Source of the DNA: Bacteroidota bacterium
GTDB lineage: Bacteria > Bacteroidota > Bacteroidia > 2-12-FULL-35-15
Direction: 5' to 3'
Assembly: GCA_021413595.1 (NCBI GenBank)
Contig: JAIOQD010000579.1
Span: 1-6,438, forward strand
Length of the DNA stretch: 6,438 bases
This document shows, piece after piece, positions 1 through 4,210 of this stretch. The notes below the pieces were generated by a model. It did not search any database and was not told the DNA's origin. It worked only from the letters and a program-made list of their open reading frames with translations. Positions within the stretch are counted from its first letter, which is position 1. Every line of letters starts with the position of its first letter. A program made the position numbers and the translations under genes.

Positions 1-175
1 TTAATTATTGTTGCGTATAACTTCAGAAATTTATCCATTTTCTTTGAAGAACGAAGTTAAGAAAATTGTGAAATAATTACACTTGTTTAATTTTTATTTA
101 AACGAACAAAATCAATGTTATTCTAAACATTTTTTAATTTAAACAAAACTACTGATTTCATTAGATAAATCCGAG
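1..175. other. AT-rich intergenic stretch, no supported gene
   Basis: This stretch is very AT-rich and contains no reading frame of useful length. Two edge fragments exist but neither can be supported. On the minus strand an ATG at 38-36 opens a frame (MDKFLKLYATII) that is still open at the left edge and could be the start of a gene lying outside the window. On the plus strand a frame from the edge ends with TAA at 58-60. A weak inverted repeat GTTTAA/TTAAAC lies at 85-103. The rest looks like ordinary non-coding sequence, perhaps including the outer end of the adjacent insertion-sequence remnant. Confidence 0.4.
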
Positions 176-469
176 TCAATTTAACAGTTTCCAAAAAGAA
201 CCCCTTTGTATAAATTCTTGTGGAGGATCAGTGTATTTCTCAAAGGGATTATCAATCCAATATTGTAAATTTATTTTCACAAAAAAAATCAGTCTTATAA
301 ACGTTACAAGGTTAGAAAGATGCAAACCATATTTTGCCATTGTCTTTAGCACTGTCTAACTATTAAAACCTTTTTGATGTTTATCTGCTTCTGTTTCCTT
401 TACAATTTTTAAAAATTTTAAACAATCTAACTTGGAGATAATTTGAGAAAACAAAGTTATATTTGTCAT
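176..469 (-). pseudogene. Relic of an IS4-family (DUF4372-type) transposase, internally deleted
   Basis: Reading on the minus strand from the ATG at 469-467 gives 37 residues beginning MTNITLFSQIISKLD and ending HQKGFNS. This matches my recollection of the N-terminus of Bacteroidota IS4-family DDE transposases, where FNSW follows. Here the tryptophan position is a TAG stop (358-356). The same frame continues without a gap into VLKTMAKYGLHLSNLVTFIR...VKINLQYWIDNPFE, which resembles the C-terminal end of the same proteins. Everything between, including the catalytic DDE domain, is absent. Family members are about 380-400 residues, so roughly 300 codons are missing. The family's usual ending GVLF appears at 204-193 in a shifted frame, suggesting a one-base insertion near 205; the current frame runs to a TGA at 178-176. 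The remnant cannot encode an active transposase. I could not identify terminal inverted repeats or a target duplication. The family assignment is from memory of the motifs. Confidence 0.8.
458..465 (+). promoter_or_regulatory. Possible -7 promoter box (TATATTTG) pointing towards the helicase gene
   Basis: TATATTTG matches the Bacteroidota -7 consensus TAnnTTTG exactly and faces the gene that starts at 580. A TTG at 432-434 lies 23 bases upstream, at the long end of the accepted spacing for the -33 element. If used, it would give a leader of about 110 bases that contains the hairpin at 494-511. The box lies within the first codons of the transposase relic, read on the opposite strand, so chance occurrence is quite possible in such AT-rich DNA. 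Confidence 0.3.
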
Positions 470-493
470 GAAGGAATTTTTTTTGTTGTTCAA

Positions 494-511
494 CTCAGAG
501 GTAGCTCTGAG
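494..511. repeat. Perfect 7-bp inverted repeat (hairpin) upstream of the helicase gene
   Basis: CTCAGAG (494-500) and CTCTGAG (505-511) are exact reverse complements around a four-base loop, GTAG. A T-rich run lies on the 5' side (474-483), and no T-run follows on either strand, so it is not a standard intrinsic terminator. It could be an operator, a structured leader element of the helicase mRNA, or part of the end of the decayed insertion sequence. Confidence 0.45.
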
Positions 512-579
512 ATACAAAATTCTTTCCCCATTTTTTTTGATTCACACCAAACGCTTAGAACGCTATTGCTATACAAAGA

Positions 580-2007
580 ATGAATCAGGCAGAATTTAGT
601 ACTATTTTATTAAAACATTTTCCATTTGAAACCACTCATGGTCAGCGTGAACTATTAAATAATTTATCAGAATTTATTTTAGAAAAAAACTCAAGCCAGA
701 TATTTGTAATTAAAGGCTATGCCGGGACGGGGAAAACAACTATAGTTCGATCGCTAGTGCAAAGCTTACCTTCTGTAAATGGCAAAACAATACTACTTGC
801 CCCTACCGGCAGAGCAGCCAAGGTACTCTCCAACTATACAAAACAGCAGGCTTATACAATTCATAAAAAAATATATTTCAGAAAGCCAACTGCGGATGGC
901 GGTATGGCCTTTCAGCGACAACAAAATTTACACGGAAATACCGTTTTTATTATTGACGAGGCTTCTATGATCTCCAATACAGGTGGTTTGAGCGATGGTG
1001 GTATGTTTGGTGGGGGCAGTTTACTGGATGATCTAATTCAATATGTTTTCAGCGGTATTAATTGCAAATTAATTTTTATTGGCGACACAGCTCAGTTACC
1101 GCCAATAGGATTGGATGTGAGTCCGGCCTTAGATATTGAATATCTGAAAGCATCCTTTTCTTTTTCAATCGATTCATTCGAATTAACTGAAGTAGTTCGT
1201 CAAATGGAAAATTCAGGAATACTTACAAATGCCACCGCTATTCGTAATCAAATAAAAAACAAAGAAAATAGCAAGCCGCACTTCAGCCTAAATAAATTTA
1301 AAGACATTATTAAAATTGAGGGAACAGATCTGGAAGATGCCCTAAATAGCGCATACAGCGAATATGGAGCAGAGGATTCCATGGTGATCTGCAGATCGAA
1401 TAAAAGGGCAAATATTTTTAATCAACAGATACGTGCCCGAATACGCTGGCAGGAAGATGAGCTATCGTCAGGGGATTATATGATGGTGGTGAAGAATAAT
1501 TATTTTTGGTTGCCAGAAGAATCAAAGGCCGGATTCATTGCCAATGGTGATATTATCCAGTTGATGCGAGTCGGGAATATTCAGGAAATGCATGGTTTTA
1601 GATTTGCTGATGTGCGGATGCGCCTGATCGATTACCCTGATGAACCTGAGTTGGAAACTCGTTTATTATTGGATACCATTATGAGTGAATCTCCTGCATT
1701 ATCACAACCGGATAATAAAAAGTTATATGAATCAGTATTGCTTGATTACGCTGACATTGCCGACAGACGTTTACGTTTAAAAAAAATAAAAGAAGATAGT
1801 TTTTTTAATGCATTGCAGGTAAAATTTGCATACGCTGTTACTTGTCATAAAGCACAGGGTGGCCAATGGCCATGCGTGTTTGTAGAACAAGGGTATTTAA
1901 CGGATGAAATGATAAACACAGAATATTTGCGTTGGTTGTACACAGCGGTTTCTCGAGCCACTAAAAAATTATACCTGGTGAATTTCAACAAAGAGTTTTT
2001 TGATTAA
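580..2007 (+). CDS. RecD/Pif1-like superfamily 1B DNA helicase (AAA family ATPase)
   Basis: This 475-residue cytoplasmic protein is predicted to be an ATP-dependent 5'-3' DNA helicase of the RecD/Pif1/Dda type, used in DNA repair, recombination or replication-fork maintenance. The helicase motifs appear in order: Walker A GYAGTGKTT (46-54), motif Ia LLAPTGRAAKVLS (72-84), Walker B FIIDEAS (123-129), motif III IFIGDTAQLPPIG (165-177), motif IV VVRQ (205-208), an ANGDIIQL segment (321-328) typical of the RecD 2B region, motif V VTCHKAQGGQW (420-430) and motif VI LYTAVSRATKKLYLV (453-467). There is no RecD N-terminal RecB-binding domain and no nuclease domain, so it is a stand-alone core helicase; this length is usual for the family in Bacteroidota. 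A glycine-rich insert (about 135-146) separates motifs II and III. An in-frame TAG at 556-558 makes the ATG at 580 the first available start. No Shine-Dalgarno sequence is visible. It is convergent with the next gene and the sole plus-strand gene here. The substrate cannot be told from sequence. Confidence 0.93.
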   Translation: MNQAEFSTILLKHFPFETTHGQRELLNNLSEFILEKNSSQIFVIKGYAGTGKTTIVRSLVQSLPSVNGKTILLAPTGRAAKVLSNYTKQQAYTIHKKIYFRKPTADGGMAFQRQQNLHGNTVFIIDEASMISNTGGLSDGGMFGGGSLLDDLIQYVFSGINCKLIFIGDTAQLPPIGLDVSPALDIEYLKASFSFSIDSFELTEVVRQMENSGILTNATAIRNQIKNKENSKPHFSLNKFKDIIKIEGTDLEDALNSAYSEYGAEDSMVICRSNKRANIFNQQIRARIRWQEDELSSGDYMMVVKNNYFWLPEESKAGFIANGDIIQLMRVGNIQEMHGFRFADVRMRLIDYPDEPELETRLLLDTIMSESPALSQPDNKKLYESVLLDYADIADRRLRLKKIKEDSFFNALQVKFAYAVTCHKAQGGQWPCVFVEQGYLTDEMINTEYLRWLYTAVSRATKKLYLVNFNKEFFD

Positions 2008-2016
2008 ATAACCAAA

Positions 2017-2047
2017 GCCCCACCCCAAGTGGAGGGCAGAAAGGGGC
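2017..2047. repeat. GC-rich hairpin between convergent genes, possible weak terminator or dispersed repeat
   Basis: The 43-base spacer between the two convergent stop codons holds a GC-rich island that contrasts with its AT-rich surroundings. GCCCC (2017-2021) can pair with GGGGC (2043-2047). Alternatively GCCC-CAC (2017-2023) can pair with GTG and GGGC (2029-2037). The two structures compete. On the minus strand the outer stem is followed by TTTGGTTATTT, a poor U-tract; on the plus strand there is none. It may end transcription of both genes inefficiently, or be a copy of an intergenic palindromic repeat scattered through the genome. Confidence 0.5.
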
Positions 2048-2050
2048 ATA

Positions 2051-2461
2051 TTAATCATTATTCTCATCAAAATAGCCAAATGAATATTGAAACTTTGGCA
2101 TATCAATTAATGTTCCGTTTCGATCTTTCGCTTTTATCTTTTCGAAAAATATTTTGGTGGTTCTGTCACTTCTTCCAAGTAATTGCCTCATATTATAACT
2201 TAGGATAGGGCCTACAGTTTTTTCAGAATAAAATATCCCGCTTATGGTGACAGACATTTCAAATTCCACAACAGCTGAATCTATAGCATTTCCATATTGA
2301 TCAACTCCAATCAGACGATAATTAACATTATCAAATTGAATTTTTGAGAGTTGCCCCCTTTTCTGAATCCTTATAGTTCCACGGTTTTCGCCATTATTTT
2401 CTTGCGAAAAAGTGAAATTAGCAACAAAGAAAAAAATTAATATGATAATGAGTTTTTTCAT
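2051..2461 (-). CDS. Small exported hypothetical protein, weakly GldM C-terminal-like
   Basis: This 136-residue protein begins with a clear Sec signal peptide: MKK, a hydrophobic stretch (residues 4-16), and likely signal peptidase I cleavage after S19 in TFS|QEN, a site style common in Bacteroidota. There is no lipobox cysteine, so it should be released into the periplasm or beyond. The mature part of about 117 residues has alternating polar and hydrophobic strands (e.g. QFDNVNYRLIGVD, 42-54; AVVEFEMSVTISG, 63-75), suggesting a small beta-sandwich. Residues 84-127 (GPILSYNMRQLL...FFEKIKAKDRNGTLIDMP) recall the C-terminal domain of the gliding/type IX secretion protein GldM, where an F-(F/E)-x-I-(K/R)-A-K-x-x-(D/N)-G-T segment is typical. 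This is a resemblance from memory, not a proven homology. It has its own promoter 17 bases upstream. There is no functional partner next door, so I cannot assign a role. Short-range start choice is supported by the promoter position. Confidence 0.82.
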   Translation of the reverse strand: MKKLIIILIFFFVANFTFSQENNGENRGTIRIQKRGQLSKIQFDNVNYRLIGVDQYGNAIDSAVVEFEMSVTISGIFYSEKTVGPILSYNMRQLLGRSDRTTKIFFEKIKAKDRNGTLIDMPKFQYSFGYFDENND

Positions 2462-2477
2462 TTGAGCTTGTATAACG

Positions 2478-2485
2478 CAAATATA
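2478..2485 (-). promoter_or_regulatory. -7 promoter box TATATTTG for the small exported protein gene
   Basis: On the minus strand TATATTTG fits the Bacteroidota TAnnTTTG consensus exactly, ending 16 bases before the ATG at 2461. This implies a very short leader of about 10 bases. No TTTG/TTG is found at the expected -33 distance; that area is instead occupied by the palindrome at 2497-2510, which suggests a regulated promoter needing an activator, or a weak one. Confidence 0.55.
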
Positions 2486-2496
2486 ACGCCATTGTT

Positions 2497-2510
2497 ATTA
2501 TCATGATAAT
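2497..2510. promoter_or_regulatory. Perfect 14-bp palindrome ATTATCATGATAAT, possible operator
   Basis: The sequence equals its own reverse complement over all 14 bases. It begins 11 bases upstream of the -7 box at 2478-2485, overlapping the place where a -33 element should lie. This is a common location for a dimeric regulator. AT-rich palindromes also occur by chance, and the regulator is unknown. Confidence 0.4.
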
Positions 2511-2710
2511 TTTTTTTTAATTGTTTTTTTATTCAGTTGGAAGGATGATCATACTATTGTCAAAATAAATATAAAAAAACGCGACATTTAGAAGCATATT
2601 TTCATAAAATGTAATAAACAAAAACGATCAAAACTTATAACAAAACCTAATTAAAAATCACTTCTTTGAATTGAAAGGAAGTACCTAAACAGACCCTAAG
2701 GTAAAACCAT
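2511..2710. other. Intergenic sequence with no gene or clear signal
   Basis: This is the remaining part of the gap between the exported-protein promoter and the isocitrate dehydrogenase terminator. It is AT-rich, with no reading frame worth reporting. A TTGACA-like hexamer occurs on the minus strand at 2563-2558, but no matching -7 box follows at a suitable distance. Confidence 0.5.
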
Positions 2711-2747
2711 AAAAAAAGATTGACTCTTATTCAAAAGAGCCAATCTT
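2711..2747 (-). terminator. Intrinsic terminator downstream of isocitrate dehydrogenase
   Basis: On the minus strand the arms 2747-2735 and 2728-2716 pair as AAGATTG-x-CTCTT with AAGAG-x-CAATCTT. This gives a 7-bp and a 5-bp helix separated by one mismatch, with a six-base loop. The hairpin is followed by an uninterrupted T7 tract (2717-2711 on the plus strand is A7). It starts 21 bases past the stop codon of the dehydrogenase gene, exactly where its transcript should end, and insulates the exported-protein gene from read-through. Confidence 0.85.
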
Positions 2748-2768
2748 ATAAAAGCAATTTATTAAAAA

Positions 2769-4013
2769 TTAAGCTGTAACTTTTTTCGAAAGTTTTGCTT
2801 TTAGATTAGCATCCAAAGCAGATAAAAAATCTTCGGTGTTCAAATAATGTTCACCTAAAGTTACTTTGTTACCATAGATACAAACGGCCAGATCCTTTGT
2901 CATTTTACCGGATTCAACAGTTTCAACACATACTTGTTCAAGAGTATGACAGAAATTTATTAATTCCTGATTATTATCTAATTTACCGCGAAACTCCAAA
3001 CCACGTGTCCAGGCAAAAATAGAGGCGATCGGATTTGTTGAGGTAGGTTTACCAGCCTGATGATCACGATAATGGCGAGTTACAGTACCATGTGCAGCTT
3101 CTGCTTCCATTGTTTTTCCATCAGGAGTAACAAGTACAGAAGTCATTAAACCTAATGAACCGAAACCTTGTGCAACAGTGTCGGATTGAACATCACCATC
3201 ATAATTTTTACAAGCCCAAACAAAATTCCCGTTCCATTTTAATGCAGAAGCAACCATATCATCTATTAATCGATGTTCATAAACAATACCAGCAGCTTCA
3301 AATTTAGTTTTATAATCTGCCTGATAGATCTCTTCAAAAATATCTTTAAAACGACCATCATATTTTTTCAGGATCGTATTTTTAGTTGAAAGATATAAAG
3401 GCCATTTCTTTTGTAATGCAGTGTTAAAACAAGAATGCGCAAATCCTTTAATGGATTCATCTGTGTTATACATCGCCATTGCGATACCATCACCTTTAAA
3501 GTTATAAACATCGAAAGATTGTGGAGTGCTTCCATCTTCCGGAGTAAAGCTAATTGTTAATTTACCTTTCCCCTTAGTAACAAAGTCCGTAGCACGGTAT
3601 TGATCACCGAATGCATGACGACCAATACAAATTGGTGCAGTCCAGTTTGGAACCAAACGAGGAACATTTTTACACACAATTGGTTCACGAAATACAGTGC
3701 CATCCAAGATATTACGGATAGTACCATTAGGCGATTTCCACATTTGCTTTAATTTGAATTCTTTTACACGTTCTTCGTCAGGAGTAATTGTAGCACACTT
3801 AATACCAACACTATATTTTTTAATCGCTTCGGCCGAATCTATTGTTACCTGATCGTTTGTTGCATCACGATGTTCAATTCCAAGATCGTAGTATTTAATA
3901 TCCAGATCAAGGTAAGGAAGAATTAATTTGGCTTTAATAAATTTCCAGATGATACGGGTCATTTCATCACCATCTAATTCAACAACAGGGTTGGCTACTT
4001 TAATTTTATTCAT
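2769..4013 (-). CDS. icd: NADP-dependent isocitrate dehydrogenase
   Basis: This cytoplasmic TCA-cycle enzyme oxidatively decarboxylates isocitrate to 2-oxoglutarate, with reduction of NADP+ to NADPH and a divalent metal ion. The 414-residue sequence is the type found in eukaryotic cytosolic and mitochondrial IDH rather than the E. coli Icd type, and its numbering nearly matches human IDH1. Substrate residues are present: T77, S94 and N96 in [10 protein letters not shown]100, R109, R132 in [13 protein letters not shown]139 and K211. Metal-binding aspartates are D251, D274 and D278 (LIDDMVA and YDGDVQSD). The NADP-recognition segment HGTVTRHYR (308-316) with R313-H314 indicates NADP rather than [21 protein letters not shown] (324-342) is also the family signature. 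The length is complete, and no catalytic residue is missing. The ATG at 4013 lies in an A/T-rich context without a Shine-Dalgarno sequence. It has its own promoter (4068-4075) and terminator (2711-2747), so it appears to be monocistronic. Confidence 0.97.
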   Translation of the reverse strand: MNKIKVANPVVELDGDEMTRIIWKFIKAKLILPYLDLDIKYYDLGIEHRDATNDQVTIDSAEAIKKYSVGIKCATITPDEERVKEFKLKQMWKSPNGTIRNILDGTVFREPIVCKNVPRLVPNWTAPICIGRHAFGDQYRATDFVTKGKGKLTISFTPEDGSTPQSFDVYNFKGDGIAMAMYNTDESIKGFAHSCFNTALQKKWPLYLSTKNTILKKYDGRFKDIFEEIYQADYKTKFEAAGIVYEHRLIDDMVASALKWNGNFVWACKNYDGDVQSDTVAQGFGSLGLMTSVLVTPDGKTMEAEAAHGTVTRHYRDHQAGKPTSTNPIASIFAWTRGLEFRGKLDNNQELINFCHTLEQVCVETVESGKMTKDLAVCIYGNKVTLGEHYLNTEDFLSALDANLKAKLSKKVTA

Positions 4014-4046
4014 TATTTAATTGTTTAAGGTTCAAAGTTCTTTATG

Positions 4047-4061
4047 GTTGTATTATACAAC
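4047..4061. promoter_or_regulatory. 15-base perfect palindrome at the predicted icd transcript start
   Basis: GTTGTAT (4047-4053) and ATACAAC (4055-4061) are exact reverse complements around a single central base. The element begins 6 bases downstream of the -7 box of the icd promoter, so it should cover about +1 to +15. A repressor bound here would block initiation; alternatively it could form a short 5' mRNA hairpin, although the one-base loop would force opening of the inner pairs. The regulator is unknown. Confidence 0.45.
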
Positions 4062-4067
4062 AGATTG

Positions 4068-4075
4068 CAAATATA
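4068..4075 (-). promoter_or_regulatory. -7 promoter box TATATTTG for icd
   Basis: The minus-strand TATATTTG matches TAnnTTTG exactly and shares the ten-base string TTATATTTGC with the exported-protein promoter. It predicts transcription from about 4062 and a leader of roughly 50 bases. A TTTG at 4090-4087 is only 11 bases upstream, too close for a normal -33 element; the proper -33 position falls inside the hairpin at 4083-4135. Confidence 0.55.
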
Positions 4076-4082
4076 AGGTTTT

Positions 4083-4135
4083 GATTCAAAGAAAAAGAGC
4101 CAAAACTAATAGTTTAGGCTCTTTTTCTTTGAATC
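4083..4135. terminator. Long near-perfect hairpin terminator between the M16 peptidase gene and icd
   Basis: The arms 4083-4101 and 4117-4135 are perfect 19-base reverse complements. Inside them, AAACT (4103-4107) and AGTTT (4111-4115) add five more pairs after one A-A mismatch, leaving a three-base loop. The core AAAAAGAGCC/GGCTCTTTTT has an A-tract on one side and a T-tract on the other, so it should work as an intrinsic terminator in both directions. On the minus strand it follows by 12 bases the original TAA of the M16 gene (4150-4148). It also overlaps the -33 region of the icd promoter. The AAGAGCC core recurs in the icd terminator. Confidence 0.85.
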
Positions 4136-4147
4136 CCAAATCATTCA

Positions 4148-4210
4148 TTAATATCCAAAAACATCTTGCAATGAAAGAAAAGTAATTTTGCCGTACTTTT
4201 CAAGGGTTTT
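4148..4210 (-). pseudogene. Frame-displaced C-terminal tail of the M16 peptidase
   Basis: In the minus-strand frame one base away from the main M16 frame, codons from 4210 read KTLEKYGKITFLSLQDVFGY and end at TAA (4150-4148). M16 peptidases of this Bacteroidota type normally end with such a segment, xLxxYGx..LxxxxxFGY. The tail therefore belongs to the gene at 4200-6438 but can no longer be translated with it. The overlap with the truncated frame (4200-4210) marks the approximate deletion junction. It sits directly in front of the terminator hairpin, as expected for the ancestral gene end. Confidence 0.75.

Noticed and set aside
31..39. TTATCCATT as a DnaA box
   Set aside because: It is a single imperfect match to TTATCCACA, with no cluster of boxes or origin genes nearby.
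131..150. Glycine-rich insert between helicase motifs II and III as a sign of unusual function (residue numbers of the protein at 580-2007)
   Set aside because: As far as I recall, a similar insert is common in this Bacteroidota helicase family, so it is not a special feature of this copy.
176..340. 54-codon minus-strand frame starting at 340 as an independent small gene
   Set aside because: The same frame continues upstream through a single TAG into the transposase N-terminus, and its sequence resembles a transposase C-terminus, so it is part of the relic.
494..511. Hairpin as an intrinsic terminator
   Set aside because: No T-tract follows the stem on either strand.
779..970. 63-codon plus-strand frame inside the helicase gene
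   Set aside because: It lies wholly within the helicase coding region in another frame, and its translation shows no recognisable feature. It is a shadow frame.
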